NCBI GenBank assembly: GCA_021464245.1
Contig: JADCRB010000010.1
Location: forward strand, 1,816,735 to 1,880,734
Reading direction: 5' to 3'
Origin: Carallia brachiata
Taxonomy: Eukaryota; Streptophyta; Magnoliopsida; Malpighiales; Rhizophoraceae
DNA: 64,000 nt
Shown here piece by piece: positions 1 to 12,462 of this stretch (position 1 is the first letter of the stretch; every line of letters begins with the position of its first letter). Both the position numbers and the translations under genes were made by a program. Under the pieces are notes generated by a model. That model searched no databases and had not been told where the DNA came from. It saw nothing but the letters and a program-made list of their open reading frames with translations.

Positions 1-575
1 TTCTCTACTTTCACTGCTGCTCTTTTCTTACATGTTTTGCATGAAATATTTTTGAACTTTGGCCCTTCAAAATTTCATGGAGTTTATGTTGGACATGGAC
101 ATTTTATCGGCTTCAAAGAAAGATTTTACTATATTTTCTGTAAAATGGGGTACTACCTGGTTGTAATTGAAGTTTCTGCTATGTTGAAGGAGGCTGTGAA
201 CGATGAAATTGTGTTGCTTTTTTGTTGTAAAAAGAGCTGACTATTTAGTTTTTCTTAAGGACGATGACTATTTGGTTTTTCTTAAGGAGGCTGAGAAGGA
301 TGCTGGTGCTGGTTTTTATTGATGTAGGTCCAACGGTTCTTTTGCTAGAGAATCCAATGGTTATTTTTTGCTTTTACAGATAATAGACATCTTTTGTTCT
401 TTATTTTTGTTGACCCAACGACTATATTTAGTTAATCATGTATTGAGGGCATTTTAGACCCTTTGTGGCAATTATAATGGCATTTTTGTTATTAAAATGG
501 ATGTCTACGAACGGCTTTTTAACGGAGTATGTTTTTTCTAACCGCATTCATAGTTTGCTATGTTTTCTGTAATTT
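1..575. other. left-edge sequence, no gene recognised
   Basis: No protein family is recognised here. A short near-perfect tandem duplication of about 27 bases (TATTTRGTTTTTCTTAAGGA core) lies at about 240-290. The stretch may be upstream remnant of the copia element that follows, or unrelated repeat; the sequence does not decide. No gag, protease or integrase signature and no 5' LTR can be seen. Confidence 0.3.
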
Positions 576-2467
576 TTGATAACATTATATGTTTTTTGTA
601 ATAAGGATAAAGTTAAGGATGTTGGAGGTAAATTTCCCCAAGATTATGAGGTAATCCCTGATGATGCTATTAATGATGGAGATTTGGTGCATTTTGCGAT
701 GTTTGCAGATTGTGAACCTGTGTCATTTGAAGAAGCGATTCAAGACCCTAAGTGGGTGAATGCAATGAATGAAGAAATCAAGGCGATTGAGAAGAATAAG
801 ACTTTGGAGCTTACTAAAATCCCACGAGATCACAAAGTTATTATGTGAAGTGGGTTTTCAAGACGAAGAGGAAATCAAATGGAGAAGTAGAGAGATACAA
901 GGCAAAATTGGTAGTTAAAGGATTTGAACAACGTCCTGATTATGACTACCATGAGTTTTCTCCCATGTTGCTCGCATGGAAACTGTTAGACTTATTATTG
1001 CTCTGGCTGCTCAGAATCGTTGGAGAATTTATCAAATGGATGTGAAGTCAGCTTTTCTCAACGATCCACTTGAAGAGGAAGTGTTTGTGAAGCAACCTCC
1101 AGGTTTTGTGAAGGAAGAAAGTGAAGAGAAGGTGTATAAGTTGAAGAAAGCGCTGTATGGATTTAAACAAGCACCTAGAGTATGGAATAAACGCATTGAT
1201 TCTTTCTTCCATGAAGCTAATTTTCAGAAGTGTTCGTCTGAGCATGCCTTATATGTGAAAGCTAATGATGATGGTGATATCTTGTTGGTATGTTTATATG
1301 TTGATGACTTGATCTTCACAGGCAACAATCCCAGAATGATTGAAGACTATAAGAAGTCGATGATGAGTGAGTTTGAAATGACTGATTTGGGCCTAATGTC
1401 ATACTTTCTTGCATTGAAGTGACTCAAGGAGATGATGAAATCTTTATTTGCCAGAAGAGATATGCCACAGAGTTGTTGAAGAAGTTTCGGATGCATGATT
1501 GCAATCCTGTGAGAACACCTGTTGAAGTTGGCACTAAATTGTCTAAGGAAGGTAATGACACACCTGTTATTTCCACACACTTTAAGCAGATTGTTGGAAG
1601 TTTGAGGTACTTGACATGCACAAGGCCCGACATATCTTATGGGGTTGGTTTGATTAGCAAGTTTTTGGAGTCTCCGCGTCAATCTCACATGCAAGTTGCT
1701 AAGAGGATTATGCGGTACATTAAAGGGACGTTTGATCATGACCTACTTTATACTTCATCTAAGAATTTGACTCTTGTAGGCTATTCTGATAGTGATTGGG
1801 GTGGAGATGTTGACGATCGAAGAAGCACTTCTGGTTATTGTTTCAATTTTGGCACAGCTGCTTGTTCGTGATCATCGAAAAAACAATCTATTGTTGCACT
1901 TTCAACTTGTGAAGTAGAATATGTAGCCGCAGCTTCTAGTGCTTGTCAAGATATTTGGTTAAGGAATTTATTGAGTGAGATTCATATTCCAGTTGAAGGT
2001 CTTACGAAGATATTTGTTGATAATATTTCAGCTATTAATTTGGCCAAGAATCTAGTGACGCATGGAAGAAGTAAGTACATTGATACTCGTTTTCATTTTC
2101 TGAGAGATCAAGTTGATAAAGGAGAGATTGAATTGACTTATTGCAAGTCTGAAGATCAAGTTGCAGATATTCTTACGAAATCGTTGAAGTATGATGCGTT
2201 TGTCAAATTGAAGCAGATGTTGGGAATGCAAGGATTACCAAATCAGGATTAAGGGGGATGTTGAAGTTATTCCAGATTTAATTCTTAATTATTGTTTAAG
2301 TACAACTTGGTTGTTTACTTTGTTTCCATATTCGGGTAGAATTAGGATTTTGTTTTACTAGTGTATAAGGACGTGTGATTTATGTTTTATGAGTGTACTT
2401 CTCATTATTATTGTGTGACATTATTTAGTTAATAAAATTAATAGTGTTAAGTTAATTAAATCTAATA
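576..2467 (+). mobile_element. truncated, inactivated Ty1/copia retrotransposon (RT, RNase H, 3' LTR)
   Basis: Reverse transcriptase (RVT_2 type) and RNase H of a Ty1/copia polyprotein are readable across several frames. Landmarks are KWVFKTKRKSNGEVERYKAK (847-906), the MDVKSAFL block (about 1038), the catalytic YVDDL (about 1299) and the RNase H pieces ending in ADILTKSL (about 2165). The frame is lost near 845, 966 and 1420, and an in-frame TGA lies at 1869-1871, so no full product can be made. Gag, protease and integrase are absent, so the element is 5' truncated. The coding part ends with a stop at 2250, followed at once by the polypurine tract AAGGGGGA and the 3' LTR. It is a fossil, but its LTR resembles that of the element at 50567-52829. 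Confidence 0.93.
2259..2467 (+). repeat. 3' LTR of the copia remnant
   Basis: The LTR begins TGTTGAAG directly after the polypurine tract. Its 3' border, near TCTAATA at about 2467, is placed by comparison with the LTRs of the 50567-52829 element, which end in the related CCTAACA. About 210 bp, AT-rich, with a shared block GTGTGACATTATT near the end. The exact terminus is uncertain because no 5' LTR partner is in the window. Confidence 0.7.
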
Positions 2468-2479
2468 CTACTCACACCG

Positions 2480-5400
2480 AGGGAGTCTTCTATGAAGGCA
2501 AATACAAGACTCTGGCAGGAAAACGAAAGCGCTCTGGTGATGATCTCTCAGTGTAAGGGACTGATGGGAAGCCTTGCCCCAAGAAATAGAGTTTAACCCA
2601 CCCTCTTCTATCTTTAGATAATAATGTTTTTGAAACAGCAGAGGTTACAGTGTAGCCCTGCTGATACCCATAAATCTTATAATTTGGAACTATCGTGGCC
2701 TTGGGAATAGACGTATAGTGAGCAGAATAAAAAAGCTTGTACAGCTTAAAGTTCCGACCCTTATTTTTTTAGTGAAAACAAAACTGAAGAGTTTTGAGAT
2801 GGAAAGAATAAAAAAATAGCTCAATTTTCCTAATGGATTCTTTGTTGACTGTGCTGGTGTTGGTAGGCAGCGAAGTGGAGGGTTGGCCCTTTTTTGGAAA
2901 GATGTTCTTACTGTCTCTCTCCAGACTTACTCAGAGCATCACATTGACGTCCTTGTTCATGACTCATCCTAGACAGTAGAGTGGCGGTTCATAGGTTTCT
3001 ATGGGTGGCCAGATAATTATTATAAATTCCTGAGTTCGGAATTGCTCAAAACCCTTAAAGGTCAGCTCTCTAATCCATGGATTTGTGGTGGTGATTTTAA
3101 TGAAATTATGTTTTAGTCTGAGAAACAGAGAGGCAAGCCCCAAAGAGTGGAGCTTATGGAGGTTTTTAAAGACGTGGCGTCTTACTAAAATTTCAAGGAT
3201 ATCGTATATTAGGGAGGTGATTTTACATGGCCTAATGGTAGGTTGGAAAATGGAAACGTTCTTGAGAGGCTTGACTGAGTATTTGCGGATCCAGAGTTTT
3301 TGCAGCTATTTCCTCACACGACAGTGCAGCACCTGCCAAGATATGGCTCTGATCATAATGTGCGAGAAGTTAGTTTAATTGTTTCCACTCGATCAACAAG
3401 TAGGCTACATCGACAATTTATGTTTGAGGCTATGTGGCTTCAGGAGGATACCTATGAGGAAGTGATCTTAGAAGCTCGGAATAATTCTGCCTCTCTATTC
3501 AACGCACATGACTTGCCACCTAAGTTGGCGTATTGTGGCCAAAAAGTAAAAGTATGGGAGGCAATAAGCTTCAGCAATATTAATAGCAAGATTAAACATA
3601 TTGGTGAGCAACTACATGTCCTGAAGTCCCTCCCTACCATGGCTCAAAATATTTTGGCCATTAAGAATTGCCAAGCTGAGATAGATGACTTGCTTCAAAA
3701 AGAAGAAATTATGTGGGCACAGAGATCGAGAAAAAATTGGCTAAAGCTAAGGGATTGAACTATAGCCTTTTTCCATGCCAAGGCTAACTAAAGAAGGAAA
3801 AGAAATTATATTTAGAAGGTGGTGACAGATGAAGGTGAGTTCTTTTCCACTGATAGTGCTATTGGGGTTGCATTTACAAATTATTTTCAGAGTCTTTTTA
3901 AGTCACAAGAGGCTTCAGTAATGCAACCAATTTTGGACTATGTGCTCTTGAAGGTTACTGTAGAGATGAATAATTTGTTGACCGTAAAGTTCACTGGGGA
4001 AGAAATTTACCAAGCCCTCCAATAGATGCATCCTACAAAGGCTCCGGGTCCAAATGGCAAACCTAAATTATTTTACCAATCCTTTTGACGTATTGTGAGA
4101 AGTGATGTCATTAACCTGACACTAGATGTATTAAACAATGAAGGTGATCCTAGTCATTTTAATCATACTCATATCTGCATAGTCCCTAAAGTAAACTCAT
4201 CGGTTACTTGTAAGGATTTTAGGCCTATTAACTTGTGCAATGTGCTTTTTAAAATTATTTCAAAAGCTATTGCTAATAGACTAAACCTGGTATTGTCACA
4301 GTTGATCTCAGATTCTTAAAGTGCTTTTGTACTTGGTCAGTTAATCACAGATAATGCTCTAATTGCCTTTGAAACTTTCCACAGTATGCGGAATAGGCAT
4401 AAAGGGAGGAAAGCATATATGACCTTGAAATATGATATAAGCAAAGCATATAATTGGGTGGAATGACAATTTCTAGAGTCTATTATGATTTGCATAGGAT
4501 TTGCTCTGACCCACCTGTTCTTTGCTGATGATAGCCTTTTATTCATAGAAGCTTCAATTGATGAATGCAACTAGTTATTGCTTATTCTCCAACGATACGA
4601 GCAAGCTTCAGGCCAAAAAATCAATTTACATAAAATAGAGCTCTATTTCTATTTCAACTACAATATGCAGATATAGATCAAGAATGCAATCCCGGATTGT
4701 TTAAATGTCATGGCAACATATAGGCCTCATAAGTATCTTGGCCTTCCAATGATGTTTGGGCTCTCAAAGCGGAAAATTTTCTTAGATCGAGTGTGGAAGT
4801 AGATTAGTGGGTGGAAGGAGCAGTATTTGTCAAAAGCTGGAAGGTAGGTCTTGATCAAATCAATTGTACAGGCTATTCTCACCTATGTTATAAATTGTTT
4901 CCTTCTACCTAAATCAATTTGCTTGGAGATGGCACAAATGGCTAGCAAGCATTGGTGGGGAGGGTCGGACTTATAGAGGAAAACACACTGTTCTGCTTGG
5001 GAGCATTTAACGTTGACCAAGGCAAGTGGAGGGGCTAGGCTTTCAGGATTTCTTTCATTTAACTTAACCTTACTTGGCAAGCGATTATGGAGAATGTTAT
5101 CCAATGAGGAGTCGCCAGTAAAACTAAATATTTTCTAAAAGGACAGGTGCTAGAAGCCGAGTTGGGGTATAATCAAAGCTATGTGTGGTGAAGTCTAATG
5201 GAATCCAAGAAGTTAATCCGGACAGGTCTTCAGTGGCAAATTGGGAATGGTAAAAGGTAGATATTTGGAAAGACCCAAGGCTCCTTAACCAAAGAGATTT
5301 CAAGGTCCTAACTTCCTCTGTTTGGTTACCATTCGACAAGTTCTCTTATTTTATTAATGAGGATCTATGGTGGTGGAAGACTGATTTTGTTAAACGGACC

Positions 5401-6432
5401 TTATATCTCTCTGTGGCTATTAAGATACTCTCAATTCCGTCGATTTACTAGGGAGTTGAGGACAAAGTGATTTGCACTATGATACTATGGGGTCCTATTC
5501 AGTTAGAAGTGCCTACAAGCTCTCAAGGTCCATTGCATGTCAACAAGGTGGTGCTGCTTCTTCCTCTAACTCTAGTTCAAGGGAATGAGCTAAAATATGG
5601 AATTTAAATATTTCTAACAAGGTAAAACACTTCTTATGGAGAGCCTGTAAGAATTTCCTTCCGACCAAAGCTAACTTGGCTAAGAAGGGAATGCCGATTG
5701 ATACATGTGGGAGGCTTGGTCACTTGCCGGATTGGCTAGGAGCTCTTGCTAGTTCAAACAACCTAAAATCAGCGGACATAGTGGCAATGCAGTGTTGGGT
5801 ATTTTAGCAATCAAGGAATATTTTGGTAATGGAAGGAAAATCTGGGATCAAAACGGTATTATCCATATGGCCATAAAGTTGTATAATGATTTTAAATGTG
5901 CACAAGATGCTCCCAAAAGAACATAGCATAGCTGTCCAAGATCAAGTGTGGTCGGTACCTAAGGAAGAGAATATAAAGATTAATACAGATGCCGCATATG
6001 GTCCGAAAGGTGGGGTTTGGGGATGGTTTTTCATGATAACCAGGGTGCACTGATACTGCTCTATCACATAGTCTAGATGGTAGAAACCTAGTGGATTGCT
6101 TGGAACTCCTAGCAATACCTTTGGGAGTTCAACGGGCAAACCACTGGCCATTCGACACATGGAGGTAGAATCAGACTCTTTAGTGGCAGTTAATGCTACC
6201 AAAAGGAATTCAATAGGCAGTGGGAGTTTCAAGCCTATCACTGCTAGCTAAAGATGTGAGGACCATAGCTTCTGCAATGGAAAAGTTCACTATTCGGCAC
6301 ATCCGCAGGGACACAAATTAAGTTGCTCATGATCTCGCTAAGGAAGCTTTACACCATAAAAAGATATAGTTTGGGACCTTATCACTTGTTAGATCACTTA
6401 TTCATTGAATGATATTGATATTTTTCTCAAAA
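2480..6432 (+). pseudogene. degenerate LINE (L1-type) ORF2: endonuclease, RT, RNase H
   Basis: A non-LTR retrotransposon second ORF, broken by many stops and frameshifts. In order it shows the EEP endonuclease start (IIWNYRGLG, about 2675, and the GGDFNEI block about 3090), the region before the RT (3300-3760), RT blocks (APGPNGKP about 4041; DFRPINLCNVLFKIISKAIA about 4216-4275; FADDSLLF about 4519), the later region (4600-5760), and a C-terminal RNase H-like segment (NTDAA about 5981). The RT centre is missing: the sequence passes from KYDISKAYNWVE and a short stretch straight to FADD, which implies an internal deletion near 4490-4510. The 3' end is an A-rich run near 6429. No 5' UTR or target duplication could be defined. 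Confidence 0.88.
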
Positions 6433-6503
6433 AAATATTTCTCTTATTCATCACGTATGTTTAACTAATTAAGGTTAAGGAAACTAACCTTATATAGACA
6501 AAG

Positions 6504-7002
6504 GGCCAAAATCTTAAATTGGTGCCTAACGTTTGGGTTAATGTTTAATTATAGACATAACGTTTATTGGGTAAAATTGATTTCCAACGTTTTGGTTAAG
6601 GTCTAATTATGGATACAATATATTTTTTTGGTAAAATTAGTTTCCAACTTTTTTTACTGTAGAATAATTTAATACTTTTCTGTTATCTAACTGTTTAATT
6701 TACTAAAAAATATATTATCTGTTAGACCTCCTTCTTTTAGGATGTAATATTATTAAAAATATGATACAAGGAGGTGGTCTAACAGATGATATATTTCTTT
6801 ATAAATTAAACAGTTAGATGATAGAAAAGTACTGATTACTCTACAGTAAAAATGTTAGGAACCAATTTTACCCAAAAAAAAAAACATTGTGTTTATAATT
6901 GGATCTTAACTAAAATATTGAGGACCGATTTTATTAAAAAAAACGTTATGTCTATAATTGAACTTTAACTCAAACATTAGCCACTGATTTAAGATTTTAG
7001 CC
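6504..7002. mobile_element. foldback MITE, about 499 bp
   Basis: The first and second halves are imperfect inverted copies. The left end GGCCAAAATCTTAAATTGG and following motifs (TAATTATAGACATAACGTT) recur as reverse complement at the right end, which finishes ...TAAGATTTTAGCC. Smaller inverted segments (TCTGTTAGACC / GGTCTAACAGA) lie near the centre at about 6720-6790. There is no coding capacity. The length and foldback architecture match the element at 54008-54506, where a 10-bp target duplication suggests a Mutator-like origin; here no duplication is clear. Confidence 0.85.
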
Positions 7003-8408
7003 TCAAGAAAGCTATCTAAACAACTTTAACTTTAACATTAACATAAGCTAGAACTTATATGAGGTCTCACGTTCCACCAACATATTGCACTAACTTATAC
7101 CTAAAGTAAGCTATCAAACAACGTTTCCTAATACATGTTGACTAAACTACTTGGAATTTAGATAAGTGCTTGAGTTGACACGAGAAAAAAGATTTCCAAA
7201 TATTGCCATGGAAATGGATTGTCTAGAGTAGCTCCTTGCAACTAATATTACATGAACATGATTATAATCTATTGGAATTTTGATTAATTTTAGTTCGAAA
7301 ATCATAGGTTTTCTCTGTTGGCCATAGGTTTCATCTTTAGATTTCCGTTTAGGGAATAACAACACACAACGAAATTTTGATGAACCCAGATAAATTAGAA
7401 AAGATTTTATATTTTATATAAGATATTCTATACTACACTATAACATTTTATATAATATAAAAAATATTTAAATTAATATCTAATAATTTTGTTTTAATTT
7501 TTTATATGTTCTATAAACAGTTTATATAATATAAAATATTTGTATATAATGTAAAATCAATTTTAAATTAATTAGAAAGAAAAGGGAATTTTAAGAGAAA
7601 AGGAGTTTCCGTTCTCTTAGAGGCAAAGATTAATTTTAATATCTAATTAAAATTTCTTATATCGGGTCTATTTAAAAAAAATTCCCTATTTTATATAAAA
7701 TAAAATATTTTGTGTATAGTATAAAATTATTTTTAATTCGTAAAAAAAAGAAATCCCCAAAGAGCAGTTTACGAGGCCAAACAGACAACAAATATCTAGT
7801 GAAAATTTCTTAAGTCAGAGGTTTATTTAAATCAAAATTTTTTTTTATTTTTTTGAGTTTACGCACCTTAGAAAAAAGAAGTGGTGGAATCGGGTCAGAT
7901 CGATGCCGGTGGTCAAAATATTTCTCTAATAACTATTTGGCATGGGGGCGCGGTTTTGCTGCCTGAGGAATTGAGCTCGGCAAATTATCTCTAAAGTAAC
8001 AATTTAATAATTTTAGTAACAAAATATATATTTTAAATAATAAAAAATTCAGTAATAAAATTTTATTTTTAAAAATATAAATATTATTATTTAAAATTAT
8101 ATTTATTACTTTTATACATTTTATCAACTACTGTTTATCAAGGTTAGATTTCGGACGTGCATTTAACGTCTAGATTTGGCACTTGCATGAGCTTCATAAC
8201 TTGTGGGTCCCACATATTGTCTTGTCCCGTCATCCCCCATAAGTCGTGGAAATAGAGGTGTACAAGGAAAATAGTGAATAAAATTATGACACTACATAAT
8301 TTTATTTAATAATTTTAAATTAAAATAATATGTAACAGTTTATTTAGTAACATAATTTTTTTAAAATATTTTTTTCTTTCTAACACTCTCTGCCAAACTT
8401 TCTTATTT
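7003..8408. other. AT-rich intergenic sequence, no gene
   Basis: Strongly AT-rich with repeated short themes (TTTTATATAATATAAAATATTT, at about 7400-7740). Two similar AT-rich blocks at about 7400-7560 and 7680-7740 suggest an old local duplication. No open frame of interest and no RNA gene seen. Confidence 0.5.
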
Positions 8409-8660
8409 TTGTTTTTTTTTTATCCTTTTCCTTTGGTTGTCTCTCTCTTCTCCTTCCGCCCTATTTCTGTTCTCCTCTGCTCCTCCCCCATTGCCACTAT
8501 CATGAGGTGTTTTGGCTCATTTTTGGCTAGATCTAGCTTCAATAACAACACCTCTAACCTTCCCAACTCTCGATCTATGATCCCCAACAGTTTGGTTTCA
8601 TTTTCGTCATCTTCTACTTTTTCTGCCTTCGTTTCTGCCGCCCCACCGGTTATTGGTGCC
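8409..8660 (+). other. left part of an open reading frame split by the LTR element
   Basis: A Ser-rich frame opens at 8409 and runs to the insertion point at 8660. After the LTR element and one target copy, the same frame continues from 12463 to a stop at 12711, giving a pre-insertion frame of about 168 codons. The upstream part is pyrimidine-rich. No family is recognised. The antisense strand is also open across the junction, so which strand, if either, was coding is undecided. It may be a young gene, a fragment or part of an older repeat. Confidence 0.3.
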
Positions 8661-9505
8661 TGTGAAACGGGAACCATATGTTTTGAGTCTGCAATAGTTA
8701 GGCTGCGAAAAATACAGATACAGATTACAAGTGAAAATTTAAAATTTATATGTGTTCAATTTCTGAGTAGATCCTCCAATTAATACTCCTGTGTGATGTT
8801 GTCAAGGGTAGCGAAGACTTGATCTTGACTGAAAGAGACTGGATTTCCACAGCGTACTCTTGAACTGTAGGAAATGGATTCCACTGAGGGCCGAGACTTA
8901 ATCTCAGGGGATGCTGGTACTCTGATGAGGGCCGTAGAGGCTTGATCTCATTTGGATTGTTTGGTTCCAGTAAGGGTCGTATGGGCTTAATCCCACTTGA
9001 ACTGGATGGACTCCGATGAGGGCTGTAGGAAGCTTGATCTCACTCGGACTGGATAGACTCCGATGAGGGCCGTAGGAGGATTGATCCCACTCGGACTGGA
9101 TGAACTCCGATGAGGGTCGTAAGGACTTGATTTCAAATGGATTGATTTGACTCCATTGAGGGCCGAGGCTTAATCCCACTCGGATATTTTGGATAAAGTA
9201 AGATTAATATCTTGGGTTTTTGATTCAGAAGATCCATCTTGGTGGTGCCCAGAGAGTATACACCCAAAATACTAAACATAAATGTTTAGAGAGAGAAGAG
9301 AGCAAAACTTTAGAAATAATTTGATTTTCTTGGGATTGATTGAATGGCTTGAGTGGGTGCCTATTTATAGGGTTTTCCTTCCCGTGTGAAAGCATGCATG
9401 CAAAAGAAATAAAATCCCTTTCCGTGTGAACACATGCGTGCGAAAGGAATAAGTCGACTATTAACCTTTGTTTTTACCTTTGATTTTTTTTTTTATATGT
9501 TTACA
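8661..9505. repeat. left LTR (845 bp)
   Basis: Direct repeat of 11641-12457. The middle, about 8880-9180, is an array of degenerate units built on CTCCGATGAGGGCCGTAGG followed by CTTGATCCCACTCGGA. The left copy has more units than the right, which explains part of the length difference. Confidence 0.88.
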
Positions 9506-9616
9506 AATGTCCCAAATTCAAGATTTGGTGAGGAGGAACTCCGAGGATGTGACCCGAACTGAGTCTTGAAGTCTAGCTTAAAACTTGAGACGTCTTGAGG
9601 AACATTGAATGTTGAA

Positions 9617-10520
9617 CTGTCGCCTTTTATACTCGTGCGAGACAGGAGTGTTGAACTGTGTTATCGCATTTTATACTTATGCGAGGCAGGAGTGTAGAAC
9701 TTGTTGATAAGCTGTTCGCCTTTTATACTCGTGCGAGGTAGGAGTGTTGAACCTTGTTGTCACCTTTTATACTCATGCGAGGTAGGAGTGTGCTGCAGTT
9801 GATCGCCTTTTATACTCGTGCGAGGCAAGAGTGCGCTGCAATTGATCGCCTTTTATATTCGTGCGAGACAGAAGTGTTGAACCGTATTATCACTTTTTAT
9901 ACTCGTGCGAGGCAGGAGTGTCGGACTTGCTGGTGAGTTGTTCGCCTTTTACACTCATGCGAGGCAGGAGTGTTAAACTGTTAAACTGTCGTCTTTTATA
10001 CTCGTACGAGGTAGAAGTGTTGAATTGTGTTGTCGCCTTTTATACTCGTGCAAGGTAGGAGTGTTGAACCATGTTGTTGCCTTTTATACCCATGCGAGAC
10101 AAGAGTGCTGATTTGCTGTGTTGTTTGCTTTTTATAGTCATGTGAGGCAGGAGTGTTGAATTGTGGTGTCACGTTTTATACTCGTGCGAGATAAGAGTGT
10201 TGAACTGTGGTGTCGCCTTTTATACTTATGCGAGGTAGGAGTGTGCTGCTGTTGATCGCCTTTTATACTCGTGAGAGGTAGGAGTGTTGAATTGTGATAT
10301 CGCCTTTTATACTCGCGCGAGATAGGAGTGTGAAACTGTGCTGTCGCCTTTTACTCATGCGATACAGAAGTGTTGGACTTGCTGATGACCTGTTCGCTTT
10401 TTATACTTGTGCGAGACAGGAGTGTTAAACTTGCTGAGAGCTGTTATCCTTTTATACTCATGCGAGACAAGAGTGTTGAACTCTATTGTCACCTTTTATT
10501 TTCGTGTGAGATAGGAATGT
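9617..10520. repeat. minisatellite, about 20 units of 41-53 bp
   Basis: Each unit carries CGCCTTTTATACTCGTGCGA followed by GGCAGGAGTGTTGAACTG with variable spacers. Unit starts are near 9621, 9665, 9717, 9761, 9804, 9847, 9891, 9943, 9990, 10034, 10079, 10126, 10170, 10213, 10256, 10303, 10345, 10394, 10449 and 10491. The core CTCGTGCGAG is a short palindrome. Read on the - strand the same core gives TATAAAAGG, a TATA-box match, at nearly every unit. The array is inside the LTR element and is not coding. Confidence 0.9.
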
Positions 10521-11640
10521 ACTGATGAACTGTCGAGTTATTGAGCTGCTGAGTAATTGAACTGCTGTGCTGTTGAGCTACTGCTGTTGAGTTGCTGAAC
10601 TGTTGACTTGGGTTTTGATTCAGGATTTGGTCTTTGCCCCCAATTCTGGATTTAGATTTTAAGCCGACATGGCTTTGAGCCAAAGTTTGAATTTACTGGG
10701 TTTTGGTTGGAATTTGGATCCAGATATAGAGTCTACCTCTGGATTTGGATTTGAGACTTAGGCTAAAATTTGGGTTTGAGTTTTGAACCCGAATTTGAGC
10801 CCAAATTCCGATTTGGGTTTTGAGCCCGATTTGAGTTTAGATTTGGGCAGTCAGTTTTGAGTTGGGGCTTGAGATATGCCTCCGAATCTAAATTTGGATT
10901 TTCAAGAAGGGGTTTTGAACCTGAACATAAGTTTCAGACATTTTTTTTTATTTTTTTATTTTTTCATTTTTTATTTTTTTTCATTTTTTGCTTTTTTTTG
11001 TTTTTTTTTTGCTTTTTTTTTTCTTTTACATAATAATATTTTAAATTTTACTGTTTGATCAAGTCAGGTCGAGATGTGTTTTTGGGTCTGACAGTGCACA
11101 AGCGTAGTTGATGCAGACTTATTGAGCCAAGTATAGCTCGTCCCACAAGTGAGCCTATCGCTGGGCTGGTACTTTCGTACAGTTAGATAAGAATCGTGCC
11201 TCCAACTGGAGTAGACTAGAGTGGAGGAGCTCGGTAAGGATTTAACTCGTTGCCCCCAATCTCGATCGATATAGATGATCGATTTCTCCATTTAGTCACA
11301 GAGTCGGGTGAGAGATTTTGCTGCTATTCCAGATGTAGATTCTCCATTTTAATTTCTTTGGATGACTAGGAACTATGTTCGTGCACATTTATGGATCTGC
11401 GTATCTGGGTAAGGTAATTGATGCAGGCGATAGAGCAGTAACATTTTTGCTTGCGAAGGCGATCTTGCTCTTCCTTATTGTCATTGATGTGCCAAATTCA
11501 AGCCCTCCGGAGTTGTGTTGGTATTAGTCATTTCATGGCTTATAGGCCATGAAATGGCCGCTGGGCCACCAACCCTTTTTTTTTTGTTTGAATGAGCAAA
11601 AAGATGAGAAGTAAAGAGACCCCACTGGACGTGCCAAATT

Positions 11641-12457
11641 TGTGAAACGGGAACTGTAATTTCGAGCATGCAACAGTTAGGCTGCGAAAAATATAAATAC
11701 ATATGACAAGTGAAAATTTAAAATTTATATGGGTTCGATCTCTGAATAGATCCTCCGATTAATGCTCCTGTGTGATGTTGTTAAGGTTCGCGAAGACTTG
11801 ATCTTGACTGAAAGAGACTGGATTTCCACAGAGTACTCTTGAACTTTAAGAAATGGATTCCACTGAGGGCCGAGGCTTGATCTCAGGGGATGCTGGAACT
11901 CTGATGAGGGCCGTAGAGGCTTGATCTCGTTCGGATTGTTTGGTTCTGGTGAGGGCCGTATGGGCTTGATCCCACTCGGACTGGATGGACTCCGGTGAGG
12001 GTCATAGTAGGCTTGATCTCACTCAGACTTAATCTCAAATTGATTGGTTTGACTCCATTGAAGGCCGAGGCTTAATCCCACTCAGATATTTTGGGTAGAG
12101 TAAGTTTAATATCTTGAGTTTTTGATTCGGAAGATCCATCTCAGTGGCGCCCAGAGAGCATACACCCAAAATACTAAACTTGCATGTTTAGAGAGAGAAG
12201 AGAGCAAAACTTTAGAAATGGATGATTTGATTTTCTTGGGATTGATTGAATGGCTTGAGGGGGTGCCTATTTATAGGGTTTCCTTTCCTGTGTAAAAGCA
12301 TGCATGCGAAAGGAATAAAGTCTCTTCCTGTGTAAAAGCATGCATGCAAAAGGAAAAAAAATCCCTTTCCGTGTGAACACATACGTGCGAAAGGAATAAA
12401 TCGACTATTGACCTTTTTTTTTTTACCTTTGACTTTTATTTTTTTAATATGTTTACA
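11641..12457. repeat. right LTR (817 bp)
   Basis: Direct repeat of 8661-9505 with the same ends. It has diverged by many substitutions and has fewer internal CCGATGAGGGCCGTAG units, so the insertion is not very recent. Followed directly by the target duplication GTGCC. Confidence 0.88.
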
Positions 12458-12462
12458 GTGCC

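Larger units (their letters stand above)
8661..12457. mobile_element. non-autonomous LTR retrotransposon with internal minisatellite
   Basis: Two direct repeats of 845 and 817 bp bound a 2135-bp interior. Both start TGTGAAACGGGAAC and end ATGTTTACA (TG...CA), and the element is flanked by the 5-bp duplication GTGCC at 8656-8660 and 12458-12462. That establishes an LTR-type integration. The interior has no gag or pol frame. It holds a 20-unit minisatellite (9617-10520), a stretch of degenerate TTTGAGCCC repeats (about 10610-10870) and a T-rich run (10930-11030). It therefore resembles a large retrotransposon derivative mobilised in trans. A convincing primer-binding site or polypurine tract was not found, so orientation is left open. 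Confidence 0.88.

Noticed and set aside
8420..8677. Antisense acidic frame resembling ribosomal stalk-protein linkers
   Set aside because: Only composition matches; no conserved domain is visible on either side of the insertion.
9617..10520. Tandem array considered as CRISPR or centromere-type satellite
   Set aside because: Spacers are not unique and the organism is a plant. The array is confined to the inside of an LTR element and has too few copies for a satellite.
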